Assembly: GCF_011397635.1 (NCBI RefSeq)
Contig: NC_064774.1
Coordinates: 1,674,520 to 1,738,519 of the forward strand
DNA: 64,000 nucleotides
Direction: 5' to 3'
From: Epinephelus fuscoguttatus
Taxonomy: Eukaryota; Chordata; Actinopteri; Perciformes; Serranidae
Part shown: piece after piece, positions 34,001 to 43,830 of the stretch
How the letters are laid out: each line of letters begins with the position of its first letter
Numbering within the stretch: position 1 is the stretch's first letter
Translations under genes and position numbers: made by a program
The notes under the pieces: model-generated
Databases searched by the model: none
What the model was told of the DNA's origin: nothing
What the model saw: only the letters and a program-made list of their open reading frames with translations

Positions 34001-37000
34001 CTTTAAATAATGACTTAGTATCTCAAAAATAATGACTAAGTATCTCGAAAATAATGACTTTGTATCACAAAATAACGACGCACTATTACAATAATGACTT
34101 AGTATCTAAAAAATGAAGTAGTATCTAAAAAAATACTATCTCAAAATCATGACTGAGTATACTTTGTCATAATTTCAAGTAATCCTGTCATTATACTAAC
34201 TTATATTATCTATATATTTTTTTTTAATCACATTGGCGCGAATGGGCCTCCATAGCAACGAGAGAAGCATCAGGTGAGAAATCAGTCAGGTTTTTTGACA
34301 CAGTAAGAGAAAAGAAAATGTCAAGATCCATTAATTAATTAATTTGTATATGAAAAATGTGTAAAATATATTGCCGTTTAAATTAAAAAGAGACGTACAG
34401 TGTTTGATGAAAAGCACATTTAGAAATTTCAAAGCTGCACTTAGTCACTGTGAAAATTCTTTGTACTCAAGGAGCTGAAAATCGCTTGAAAAGTCTGAGA
34501 GGCTGAGAGAGACAAAAGTGTCTGAAAGATGAACTGTAGGAAGAAGAGGACGTGTTACAAGTCCTCTGACACAAAGTAAAAGAAGGTACGATGCAAGAAG
34601 TGTTGAGTGCAGAGTAGAGTTGTTGCACAACAATGCTGGAATCAGGAGATGGAACTAGCAGAAGATGAAGCAGAGGAGGCAGGGTTCAGTGGTAAAGTGA
34701 ACGCCATTAGCACAGTAATAATTGGTGCAGAGAGCAGCAGACCTCAGACTGATGAGACAGAAGGTAACAGCGCTGCAAACAGATGAACAGGTAGAAATAC
34801 AAACAGAAACACAGACAGAAAGTCGGAATAAAAGAGGCAGAAACACAGAAAGACAAAAGTGTTGACCTCTGACCTCCAGGGTGCTGCTGACTCGGTGCAG
34901 ATAGAGCGCCTCCTGCTGGGTGAAGCTGGTGTAGCAGCGCTGTGACAGTTGGCCGGACCGGAGCTCAGTGATGAAGGAGGACGAGCGGAGAATCTCCTCT
35001 GCCAACATGTCGCTGTAACTCCACAAAACGTCAAACAGACTCACACCGGGGACGATGCCTGAGAGAGACAGAGAGGAAACAGACACGACTGTTATGTGTC
35101 CAACACTGTATTCAGATCCTTCACTCAAGGAAAAGTACTAATGCCACACTGTAGTCTTCATCTGGACACATTTTCCCCACAAATACAACATGCTAATGCT
35201 TTTAGCACAAGCCTATGGCATTTTACATTGTATAAATTAGCCTAGCAGCTAGCAGACTTTTCCTCTACTCATATGAAGCCGGGGACAACAACAACATTTA
35301 ACAAAAGTAACGTTCCAAAATTCGACTCCATTACAACTCACAGGGTTCACTGACTAAACAACTGTCTTATACTAAACACGTTTTCCAAACAAATATAACA
35401 TGCTAATGTTATTAGCACTAGCCTATGGTATTTTACATTGTATAAATTAGCCTTGTGATGAGCAGAGATTTGAAGCCAGGATAAATCACACACAAGACTT
35501 AAAATGCTATTTTTGTGGAGGCTTCACAGTTTATTGTTTCGTATCTGTGAAATTAAAGTTAAAAAAAGCTTTTATTGTCTTCACTTAAGACTTAAACTTA
35601 AAGTTGTCAACGGCACAAATGAGGAAATCTGCGTCCCTCTCCCTCAAAATGGCCGACCTGTACTGACTGATGAGTGCAAACCCAGTGCAAACATGAACTC
35701 CATAAACAGCTCCATGTATTAAAATTAGGAGCAAATTTTGCAAGGTCAAGAATGAACTGGTCTTCGGGCCCCAGCTGCATTGTTTTAAACTGGGTGCCAT
35801 AGATACTGTTAGAGCAACAGGTACACTCTCACCTGGCCCAACCGGTTTGCTGTTGCTGGAGGAGACAGTAGAGCTGGAGATCAACAGAAGAGATGTTTGG
35901 GTTAATAATAAAGAGCAATGTTACTCAGGGACACATTAAGAACTGTAAATAGTCTGGTTAATAAATTACTTTTAGTTTAGCTTTTGGATCTTGAACTCTT
36001 GCCTCATGAGCCAGGTCACGACACGATCTAAAGGTTCTGACTCATGGATGATCATCACAAATCAGGACTTTCTGTCTTTATTTTCATACATTTTGATTTT
36101 AAGTGTTCACTGGAAGCTTAGCTAACATGAGCTCACTATAGCGCTTTTTTTTTTTTTTTTTTACACTCTGTCCTTGGAAGAGCTGCCAAAACTTAAAGTG
36201 ACCGACATACAGTCTTTTGGAAGAGAGTAGTAAAGATCTGTAGAGCTGACCCCCCTCACTAACTTGATGGCTTCTTTATTCTAGTAGCTAGCTAGGCTTG
36301 CCGACGGGCTATTAAATGATCACAAACACAATTAATGATACAATTAACGATACGTACAAAACTAACTGTGAGAAGTGCAGTAACTGACATAAGGATGAAA
36401 AAGCACTTACATCACTTAGGTTGGAGGTCAAGGTAACGTCACTTTAGAGTTGACAGGAAGTAAACTAAGATGAAGTTCATAAAAAGGATACACTACATTA
36501 TGCAAGCAGAGTGTACCGTGTGAATCTGGAGTTGCGTGATGTTACCTCACCAAGTCTATGGGGACTGACTCACTTGTGGAGCCAGCCTCAAGTGGCCATT
36601 AGAGGAACTGCAGCTTCGGCGTTTGCTTCATTTTTCAGCCCATGAGGTGGCCGCTTGGATCAAATGTGACATATTACATTCAAAGCTGCCATAACACAGC
36701 ATTGTTTTCAGCTTACCCGGATCTGGTGGAGCAGATGTAGAACCTGAGCTCTCCACAGGGGGCGCTGTGCAGCTCTCCACCTAAACACAATATACACACA
36801 TTACGGTTTGTTTACACCGAATATTATATTTCTTTTTTATTCTTTTCTGTTTTTAAATTTAATTTTTGTATTTCTTAAAGAACAATAATTATTTTGTAAT
36901 GCAAGCAATAAATTTAGTTTAACTTAATTCAAATTCTGCCTCCAGAACTGTTTGTCATTTTATTTTATCTTAGCTATATTTTATACAGAGCTTTGGTCTG

Positions 37001-37498
37001 ATAATCCAGCTATTAACTACAATACTGCACTTATTCAATGTTAAAAATCTTTTTTAAATGTATGTATTTATTTTTGTTTACCCTTTGGTGTCATTGCTAG
37101 GCAAGCCCCGCCCTCACTGGTATTCCCCTGCCTCTGATTGGTCCAGCTGTTGATCCTGAACAGGGAGTCGTCACTCCAAAACCAAGAGCCATTCTTGAGC
37201 AGACAGAGAGAGGTTAGTCTTTTGTATTCATGACACTTTATACTTCTACTTAACTACATCCTGAGGGGAAATAATGTACTTTTTATTTAACTACTTATTT
37301 TAAACAAGTTTATAAATCAAGATTTTTGCACACAAGTACTGTATCTTATTTATTTATTTAATATTATCATACCTGTTGTACCTGGTATCCACCCAGCCAC
37401 ACAGGAGTGTGTGTGCTTGCTAGCTGAAGGACAAACTGCCTTTCCTCTGGTGTGTGAAGAGACACCAGGTCACTTCCTGTCTGAGAGCAGAGAGACTA

Positions 37499-37529
<31 letters not shown>

Positions 37530-37851
37530 AAACTGTTTTAGAAGCCATTTAAAATTTGAATCAAAATTAAAATGTGTTTTATGTTAAGTTTACATTAGCA
37601 GTGCTCCAGGAGCTCCACACAGGGTAGAAACTGAAGCATCTCTGCCTAAACAGGAGCCATCGAGGTGGGCATGGAGAGGCCTGCTCCGTCCCTTCTGATA
37701 AATGATTCAGGTATACGTATTAAAGTACATAAACTTAGCATGTTGGAGAAGTTTCCATCTGATTGTTTTTCTCACCTGAAGATGACAGTGAGGCAGACAG
37801 CCCAATCAGGAGGACATCCAGAAGGAGACAAACCAACACGCACGCCATCAT
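30892..37851 (-). CDS. Secreted C-type lectin-like protein with unknown helical C-terminal domain, whole gene
   Basis: Ten coding exons in order: 37851-37776, 37694-37594, 37495-37382, 37193-37082, 36780-36717, 35873-35833, 35058-34874, 32898-32815, 32733-32477, 31000-30892. Phases agree at all nine junctions; total 1143 nt, 380 aa. Residues 1 to about 25 form a signal peptide. Residues about 30-145 are a C-type lectin-like domain with six cysteines (CPPRW, RCFSF, LCSQ, ACLAM, APCGE, YICS) and a WLGGY core. The calcium-binding EPN/QPD and WND motifs are absent, so calcium-dependent sugar binding is unlikely. After a short Ser-rich linker, residues about 160-380 are predicted mainly helical and match nothing I know. 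No membrane span is seen, so the product is probably secreted. Confidence 0.85.
31242..31886. mobile_element. Non-autonomous DNA transposon (MITE), 645 bp
   Basis: The left end starts AGTGCGTTTACATGCA and the right end is its reverse complement (TGCATGTAAACGCACT ending at 31886), giving a 16-bp perfect terminal inverted repeat. The interior has self-complementary stretches ('gtctgactgaaa') but no transposase. A target duplication is not obvious. It lies in the intron between exons 9 and 10 of the lectin-like gene. Confidence 0.75.
31986..32150 (+). repeat. Interspersed repeat, inverted copy of 8500-8675
   Basis: Words such as 'gtctttaaccgcctggaaa', 'gaggttgctaagcaacttta' and 'caagcaccgtatcagagccc' recur reverse-complemented and in reverse order at about 8500-8675. 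The inner 'ggttgctaagcaac' is itself palindromic. This is probably a MITE family. Confidence 0.7.
32477..32733 (-). CDS. Lectin-like gene, exon 9
   Basis: The acceptor CTTCCTCCTCCTACAG precedes 32733 and the donor ACACAG|GTAACA follows 32477. The 257-nt exon starts in phase 0 and encodes SLLAVPPPQWLHHSLQSF, then a hydrophobic helix-like stretch (VYWLVALSARACFRHFLS), ending WREDTLWEVTWTH. It is the longest exon of the unknown domain and probably its core. Three alternative frames are open over the same bases but do not fit the splice phases. Confidence 0.82.
32815..32898 (-). CDS. Lectin-like gene, exon 8
   Basis: Acceptor CTCTTCCTGCAG, donor AACCAG|GTGAGA; 84 nt, phase 0 at both ends, so it could be skipped without frameshift. 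It encodes ALISRLQEADDMRSLLLD then TLKHYNCRNQ, an amphipathic helix with heptad-like leucines. Confidence 0.82.
33170..34160. repeat. Degenerate tandem array 'aatgacttagtatctcaaaa'
   Basis: About 1 kb of loosely repeated units of roughly 20-25 bases with wording such as 'aatgacttagtatctcaaaa' and 'taatacccaaa'. A short run of the same family lies at 30300-30480. It occupies the intron between exons 7 and 8 of the lectin-like gene. No coding potential. Confidence 0.9.
34874..35058 (-). CDS. Lectin-like gene, exon 7
   Basis: Acceptor TCTGTCTCTCTCAG before 35058; donor CTGGAG|GTCAGA after 34874. The 185-nt exon completes a Gly codon and encodes IVPGVSLFDVLWSYSDMLAE, then EILRSSSFITELRSGQLSQR and CYTSFTQQEALYLHRVSSTLE. 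The pattern of W, F, Y and L suggests packed helices, loosely like heme-oxygenase/TenA-fold proteins. That is an impression only and not a family assignment. Confidence 0.85.
35140..35500 (+). repeat. Tandem pair of a dispersed repeat (third copy at 55.1 kb)
   Basis: 'acatgctaatg' followed by 'tattttacattgtataaatt' and 'agccta' occurs at about 35165-35275 and again at about 35375-35485. A third copy in the same orientation is at about 55140-55300. The two local copies lie in an intron of the lectin-like gene. Confidence 0.75.
35833..35873 (-). CDS. Lectin-like gene, exon 6: Ser-rich linker microexon
   Basis: A 41-nt exon between acceptor GTTGATCTCCAG and donor GGCCAG|GTGAGA. Phase 2 in and phase 1 out fit its neighbours. 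It encodes STVSSSNSKPVGP, a flexible linker between the lectin-like domain and the helical domain. Confidence 0.78.
36717..36780 (-). CDS. Lectin-like gene, exon 5: end of the C-type lectin-like domain
   Basis: Acceptor GTGTTTAG, donor CCGG|GTAAGC; 64 nt. Encodes GELHSAPCGELRFYICSTRS, the last two cysteines and final strand of the domain. The usual WND before the penultimate cysteine is replaced by HSA. Confidence 0.85.
37082..37193 (-). CDS. Lectin-like gene, exon 4
   Basis: Acceptor CTGTCTGCTCAAG, donor AAAGG|GTAAAC; 112 nt. Encodes NGSWFWSDDSLFRINSW, then TNQRQGNTSEGGACLAMTPK. The WFWSDDSLF segment is the typical loop start of the domain, but the following long loop lacks EPN or QPD. Two possible N-glycosylation sites (NGS, NTS) are present. 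Confidence 0.87.
37382..37495 (-). CDS. Lectin-like gene, exon 3
   Basis: Acceptor GTGTTAG after a CA-rich tract, donor CCAG|GTACAA; 114 nt, phase 0 at both ends. Encodes SLCSQTGSDLVSLHTPEER, then QFVLQLASTHTPVWLGGYQ. The spacing from LCSQ to the WLGGY core is canonical for this fold. Confidence 0.87.
37499..37526. repeat. (CA)n microsatellite
   Basis: A pure ca run immediately upstream, on the transcript strand, of the exon 3 acceptor of the lectin-like gene; it reads UG there and forms part of the acceptor region. Confidence 0.95.
37594..37694 (-). CDS. Lectin-like gene, exon 2
   Basis: Acceptor TCATTTATCAG before 37694, donor GCTAAT|GTAAAC after 37594; 101 nt. Encodes GTEQASPCPPRWLLFRQRCF then SFYPVWSSWSTAN. 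The CPPRW...RCFSF hairpin with W..W is the standard start of a long-form C-type lectin-like domain. A nearer TTTAG acceptor gives the wrong phase. Confidence 0.85.
37776..37851 (-). CDS. Lectin-like gene, exon 1: signal peptide
   Basis: Two adjacent ATGs (37851, 37848) open MMACVLVCLLLDVLLIGL then SASLSSS, a clear hydrophobic signal peptide. The donor TCTTCAG|GTGAGA follows 37776. An acceptor (GTGTGTTACAG) sits at 37856 just before the ATG, so at least one non-coding 5' exon lies upstream. Confidence 0.85.
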
Positions 37852-37970
37852 CCACCTGTAACACACACACAAACAACACTGCAAAGTTAAAGTATTAAAT
37901 AACTACATATCGCCCACTGCAGAGGAGCCACCTTTTAGTTCTACTTGCAGTGTTGATGGGGCAAATTTAA

Positions 37971-38637
37971 GCCCCTCTTACACTGACAGATTTTCTGTGA
38001 ATGTTGGGCCATTTTGCCGGCAAGCTGTGAGCGTTTATACACACAGAGGCGGATTGGCGAGTTGATCTGAGGCGCCCAATTTTCCGCCTCGTAGGGTAGA
38101 CATATTGGCCAAACCTCTTTAGTCTAAACAGACCGCCATGGGAGGGGCTGTTGAAGACTTGTGGGAGGAGCTGTTGATGACGCCGCACGTGCGACCCACT
38201 GGCGTTGGATAAACAGCTGATAGCAGGAATTAGCGAGCAGCTAGTAGCAAGAGGGAAACGCAAACCTGACAGACACTGTAAAGATGAGCAACTGGGGAGA
38301 CAAGGAATTGCGCGCCCTCCTTGTCCTCGCAAATGAAGAGGCCATTAACCGTCAGATGACGGGGACGGTGAAGAACGGGCCGACTAACAAGAGAATCGCC
38401 GAAGGACTGACCAGCCGCGGCTTCCTTCCCTCGTCACTGTTTACGTCACACGCTGAGCTACATGTTTTGTTACTTGCTCACGCCCCCCATTGCCCCGAAA
38501 AAGGCACATTCTGTATAAACAAAAGTAGGTAGGCGGCATTTTGCTGCACTCCCCGATTTTGTTTTTATACTGCCAATGCTGAAAAAAGACTGATTGGGCT
38601 TTCCTGCAAATTTGCACAATTCCTGTTTAAAAAGGGC
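37971..38637 (+). mobile_element. PIF/Harbinger-type element with a Myb/SANT-like open frame
   Basis: A 667-bp element flanked by TAA on both sides (37968-37970 and 38638-38640), the target duplication typical of PIF/Harbinger. The ends read GCCCCTCTTACACTGACA and, reverse-complemented, GCCCTTTTTAAACAGGAA, an imperfect inverted repeat (12 of 18). Inside, 38284-38532 encodes an 82-aa frame starting MSNWGDKELRALLVLANEEA. This resembles the Myb/SANT-like second protein of Harbinger elements but is shorter than a full one. It lies in the 5' intron of the lectin-like gene. Confidence 0.75.
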
Positions 38638-39382
38638 TAAAGATTTAACAGGCTGTTAGCTTTATTCAAATATGTTTTGCTGCTCCAGACGGCTCCCAAC
38701 CGTGCCACCACCACGTAATTTAACACATTACCTGCCATTACCACGTGACGTAATGAGGTGTTCTAAAATTCGTATCTCAGGTCTTTAGATAGTTTGCTAT
38801 CTTTATGAGTAAACCAATTTATCTCAGACCAAATATATTTTTGTGCACATATTCAATATCACCAGATCATGATTTTCACATCCAATTCCAACTGTTATTA
38901 ATTAGTCTCCAGTAGTGGCTAAAAAGCCTGTTGAAGCATGTTCGACTGAGCTAGTTAGCTAGCTAACTTTATGACATTATGACTGTACAAGTAAACAAAT
39001 ACATCTCAGGCAAAAAATATTTTTGCATTTTAGCATTCAATCATGTGACAATGACAATCACTTTTAAGTCAGTGCTGATTGTTATTAATTTGTCTCCCAT
39101 AGCAACGGTTATAAAGCGTATTTAGCCATGTTAGCGAAGCCAGTTAGCTACTTAGCCAACTTTAAAACATGACTGTACAAATAAAGAAATGAATCTTCAA
39201 ACAAAATTTTTGTCCCCATATTAAAAAGTACCACCGCATTGTTTTACCTCGCACGCCAACTTTTTAAGCTTTCAAGCTTTCTACGAAATGTACGCGACAA
39301 CTACAGTGTGTTATGGTTTGAAAAATATTGTATTTGTGCTTTGTAAAAAGAGGAACTTTTACGTATAACTGCAGTCATTGGA

Positions 39383-40173
39383 GGCCCCGATCACACAGAA
39401 AGCGCTTTGCAGGTTGCAAAACGCGAGGCGCACCACACTGCCTTTTTCTATTTTTCTTTAATTGTATGCCACTGGTAAAAAAAAAACAAAACACAAAAAC
39501 AAAACACTTCCTGTGCTTTTTCATTGTTGCCAGGCAACCACGCACTAATCAGTATTTAGTTCCTGCCATGTTGAGGCAGAGGGTACTGTCTGTAGCTCTG
39601 GTTGAGGGTGAGAGGCTGTCAGCAGATAAACAGAGATCTGTGTGGGTACATGAGACCCTAAAAAAGAGGCTGGATCATGGGGAGTACCACCAGTTGGTCC
39701 AGGAGCTTCTCCTCCATCATGGATGTTTACAGGCAGATTTTAGGATGACTCAGGGGCAGTTTGACAACCTGCTGTCTGTCATTGGGCCATACAGCTCTGA
39801 GTATCCAGCAACTGCTACCACCAGTTTCTCCTCCATTGCTTACCAGCTGTAAGATAAGGTAAGATAAACTTTATTGATCCCACACTGGGGAAATTCACAT
39901 ATGAAAAACTTGACCTCCACAGAAGGCCCGCAGATCATCTGGTTAGACAATGGAAAAAAAAGATGACGATAAAGAGATGAAGTGGATCACTTTTCCGCAA
40001 TGAGTTGAAGTTTTTACTCGAGGAGTTCAGAGCGCTCCGGCAAAAACGCCAGGCACCTAGAGCGCAGAAATGCAAGGCGCAAAAACTGTGAGCAAAAAAA
40101 CCTCATTCCCATAAAAAAAAACAATAACAAAAAGCCGCCTCCAGCTGCTGAAACACTTTGCGTGATCAGAGCC
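39383..40173 (+). mobile_element. PIF/Harbinger-derived element with a truncated HARBI1-like frame
   Basis: The ends GGCCCCGATCACACAG and (reverse-complemented) GGCTCTGATCACGCAA form an imperfect inverted repeat extending about 28 bases inward. The frame 39568-39852 (94 aa) contains SVWVHETLKKRLDHGEYHQL then VQELLLHHG...FRMTQGQFDNLL. That is the N-terminal part of Harbinger transposase-like proteins, which read W-V-H-x-x-x-x-R...GE-x-H-x-L-V-x-E-L. The catalytic DDE part is absent. The frame ends where a LINE-type tail ('actttattgatcccacactg') begins, suggesting a nested insertion broke it. Confidence 0.72.
39853..39900 (-). repeat. LINE-type 3' tail fragment
   Basis: On minus: 'CAGTGTGGGATCAATAAAGT', then TTATCTTACCTTATC. 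The same tail closes the SINE at 16855 and the fragment near 58800. It sits inside the Harbinger-derived element. Confidence 0.65.
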
Positions 40174-40594
40174 AAAGTCAGTGACTCATCCAGCACATCA
40201 CCTTCACACCTTTATTTACCGCCTCGCTACACAAAAGGCTGAACTATTTAACTGTATTTTTTCCTCCTTCACATGAAATTAAGTATTCAGATAAGAGTAG
40301 GAACTACTGCGCATCACTTTATCCTCTTTTTTTAACATGTCTTAAAAATTTCCTCCCGTCACAACTTTTTGACAAATTTAATTTCTAAGATTCAATCTTT
40401 GCCTGAATATAATCTGGATTTTACAAATGAAATGTGCCATGCATGAAACAGAGTGACAAATGTCAAAACTGTGCCGCATCTATAAAACAATATACTCTGG
40501 TTCGTTTTTAAAATCATAATTGACTCTATACACAGTTTACGTCCCAAAACATAAACTAAAGTTGATCCAAAGGAAACGTGAAGGAAAACCCTAC

Positions 40595-40680
40595 CTGTTG
40601 CTCTGTTTGCACTGATGACCAGCCTGAACCTTGTACCTCTGAAGTACCCACCATACCAAGGTACTCTCGTAAAAAAAAGT
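40595..40680 (-). other. Possible non-coding 5' exon of the lectin-like gene
   Basis: A good donor, CAACAG|GTAGGG, follows 40595 on minus. The preceding sequence is open and contains an in-frame ATG (MVGTSEVQGSGWSSVQTEQQ), but joining it to the 37855 acceptor gives no sensible continuation with the signal peptide. I therefore treat it as possible 5' UTR. The upstream limit is arbitrary. Between 40.7 and 41.4 kb nothing else is recognised. Confidence 0.3.
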
Positions 40681-41429
40681 CTATAAAAATGCTCTTGCCG
40701 TCAGTGCAGAGGGAAAACGAGGAAGCAGTTACTGCTCGATCATAAATACAGACGATTCACCTCCACCAGGTGTGTCATGTGATCAGACAGGTGACAGTGT
40801 CGCATCATATCACATCCGTTGTCTTCATCTGTGCAAATATTTCATTAAGCTCTGTTGATGTTGTCATATTTGGATTGGTGAGGTCCGACTTTGTTCATCA
40901 GCTTTCATTCTGTTGTTCCTGAAAGCCAGAGAGATGAACTTCTTCACTCATTTAGTCAAAGTCCTGTGTCCAAGGTCCAAAATGAGACACTGACCCTCAG
41001 CATGGGTTTACAAACAGTTTTAAACCTGCTCCTAACTGATTTGCACATGTTTATAACACACGGAAAGGATTTGTTCATGTGTAGTATGTGGAGGAAAATC
41101 AGGTCCTTCACTTCAGTGAGAGTACCAACACATTTATGTAAAAACACTCTTAAAAGCTTTAATTACAAGATAATTATATGTTTTTTACTTAAACATGTTA
41201 ATCAGCAAAATAACCATTAACATAGGAGAGTGAAAAGTAGAGTGTGTCTGTCTGAAATTTAGTGAAATAGAAGTTTAAGTCGCTGGAAATGGCAGAAGTA
41301 AAACGTAACTAAATGCATGTACTGAAGTGCAGTTTGTGAGGTAGTTGTACTTTTACTCAATAATTCCATTTTATGCGACTTTACAAAGATGGATTATTGA
41401 ACAGGACTCCCTGGAACAAGCTCAGGGGC

Positions 41430-41880
41430 CCCACAGAAAGACACAAAAGGTGACAAAGAGACAAAAAAAGTCAACAAAGACACATAAAACAACTACAATA
41501 AGACATGAAAGACCACAGAGACCCAAAAGGACTACCAAGATATACAAACGACTACAAAGACACAAGAAAGACAAGAAAGGGTCCCAAAATGACAACAAAA
41601 AGACACAAAAGACCACAAAGAAACACAAAACAACTACAAAAAGACACAAAATGAAGACAGAGAGGCACTAAATGACTACAGAGACACAAAGAGACATAAA
41701 ACAAATACAGAGACACATAAAGACCACAAAGAGACACAAAACAACAACAAAAAGACACACAATGACTGCAAAGAGACAAAAAAAACCAACAACTACAAAG
41801 AGACACAAAAAGACCAAGAGAGACAACACAGAGGCCCATAATGATAACAGAGAGACACAAAACAGTAACAGAGAAAAAGG
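41430..41880. repeat. Degenerate array, 'acaaagacacaaaagac' type
   Basis: Loose units of about 15-20 bases dominated by 'caaagagacacaaaa' and 'gaccac', same family as 42750-43830 but more diverged. Long frames over it (K/T/R/Q-rich on plus, L/F/C/V-rich on minus) are artefacts. Confidence 0.88.
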
Positions 41881-42749
41881 TAACCACCACAAAGTCTGTG
41901 TGTCTTGTTCCCATGTAGTAGTGGGGCCCTCTGCATGTCTGTGCCCAGGGGCCGATTGTCTCTGCCCACACAACTTTACACTTCCACCTATTCTTTTTAG
42001 AGATAAATAGTGTTTTTACTGCACTTATACTTACGGCTTAAGTTACTTCTCAAATTAGGATTTTACATAAAACAACATATGATGAGATTATATCAGGTAC
42101 CTGACCTTTTTAGCCCTGCGCACTCCCTCTGCACTTCAGTTTGAAGTCCTGAAAGCTCAAAGCTCAGAAGAGGGGCACGTTCGAGCGACACCTCGGGACA
42201 TCCCTGACAACGTCCTCTCCATGATGGTGTGATTCAAGTTTGACTACATTCTTGCTGTGGGCGTCAATTGTATATGACAAGGTTTGGCAGCTGCTGTACC
42301 TCCTTGGAATCACAAACCCTGAGCCTACAATACAAATAAGCGACTAACTTTAGTTGTCTTGTCTTTAGACAGGGCCCAGTGGGGACTCACCTATTGTAGG
42401 TGGTTGTTGCCACCTACAATGTGTGCATGAGATAAAGATTTAACCAGAGGTTCTCAATCTGCAGTTCCACAAAAAGAGACATTTCCCTTCTAAACTTCTC
42501 TCATGGTTTCATTTAAAGAGCTGTTCAACGTCAAATTACCAAAGAGGGAGAAAGACAGAGAGGAGAAATAAGAGCTAAAGATATGATCCTCCCTCAGATT
42601 TATCTGGTGACCCTTTGGGAAGGCCCCACCCCTCAGGTTGGGAACCACTGGACTGAATAGTTCAAACTGGCTCCACCTGGAGCAGCTACAACAGTAACAT
42701 GCTGCTCTAACACTGATGCATCAGGATTAACAAGGTAATATAGAATGAC

Positions 42750-43830
42750 CAATCAGTCACAAAAAGACCACAAAGAGACACAAAAAGACCACAAAGAGAC
42801 AAAAAAGACCAAAAAGAGACAAGAAAGACCACAAAGAGACACAACATCACTACAAAACCACAACAAAGAGCACAAAGAGACAAAAAAGACCACAAAGAGA
42901 CACAAAACAAGTACAAAAAGACACAAAAAGACCACAAAGAGACAAAAAAGACCGCAAAGAGACAAAAAAGATCACAAAGAGACACAAAACAAGTACAAAA
43001 AGACCACAAAGAGACATGAAAAAGACCACAAAGAGACACAACATCACTACAAAACCACAACAAAGACCACAAAGAGACAAAAAAGACCACAAAAAGACAA
43101 AAAAGACCACAAAGAGACAAAAAAAGACCACAAAGAGACACAAAACAAGTACAAAAAGACCATAAAAAGACAAAAAAAGACCACAAAGAGACAAAAAAGA
43201 CCACAAAGAGACACAAAACAGTACAAAAAGACAAAAAATACCACAAAGAGACAAAAAAGACTACAAAGAGACACAAAGACCACAAAGAGACACAAAAAGA
43301 CCACAAAGAGACACAAAACAAGTACAAAAAGACACAAAAAGACCACAAAGAGACAAAAAAGACCACAAAGAGACAAAAAAAGACCACAAAGAGACACAAA
43401 ACAAGTACAAAAAGACAAAAAATACCACAAAGAGACAAAAAAGACCACAAAGAGACACAAAACAAGTACAAAAAGACAAAAAATACCACAAAGAGACAAA
43501 AAAGACTACAAAGAGACACAAAAGACCACAAAGAGACACAAAACAAGTACAAAAAGACAAAGACCACAAAGAGACAAAAAAGACCACAAAGAGACACAAA
43601 ACAAGTACAAAAAGACAAAAAAGATCACAAAGAGACAAAAAAGACCACAAAGAGACACAAAACAAGTACAAAAAGACAAAAAATACCACAAAGAGACAAA
43701 AAAGACTACAAAGAGACATAAAAGACCACAAAGAGACACAAAACAAGTACAAAAAGACAAAAAAGATCACAAAGAGACAAAAAGACCACAAAGAGACACA
43801 ACATGACTACAATAAGACTAAAAAAAAGAC
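42750..43830. repeat. Tandem array 'gaccacaaagagacaaaa'
   Basis: About 1.1 kb of units such as 'gaccacaaagagacaaaaaa' alternating with 'gacacaaaacaagtacaaa'. Larger blocks containing 'aacaagtacaaaaagacaaa' repeat at intervals of roughly 60-110 bases. The 353-aa plus and 303-aa minus frames are shadows. The region 41.9-42.75 kb between the arrays shows no gene. Confidence 0.93.

Noticed and set aside
34655..35128. 157-aa minus frame extending past lectin-like exon 7
   Set aside because: The part after STLE is intronic beyond a donor, with poly-LSVC low complexity; the part before GIVPG is the acceptor tract.
35585..35884. 99-aa minus frame MISSSTVSSSNSKPVG...
   Set aside because: Only its first part is the 41-nt exon 6; the rest reads through a donor into intron.
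39328..39567. N-terminal extension of the HARBI1-like frame from 39328
   Set aside because: It crosses the element's terminal repeat and A-rich sequence; the ATG at 39568 begins the family-like part.
42745..43806. 353-aa plus frame rich in K, T, Q and R, and overlapping L/F/C/V-rich minus frames up to 303 aa
   Set aside because: Frames follow the 'gaccacaaagagac' array; compositionally trivial and open on both strands.
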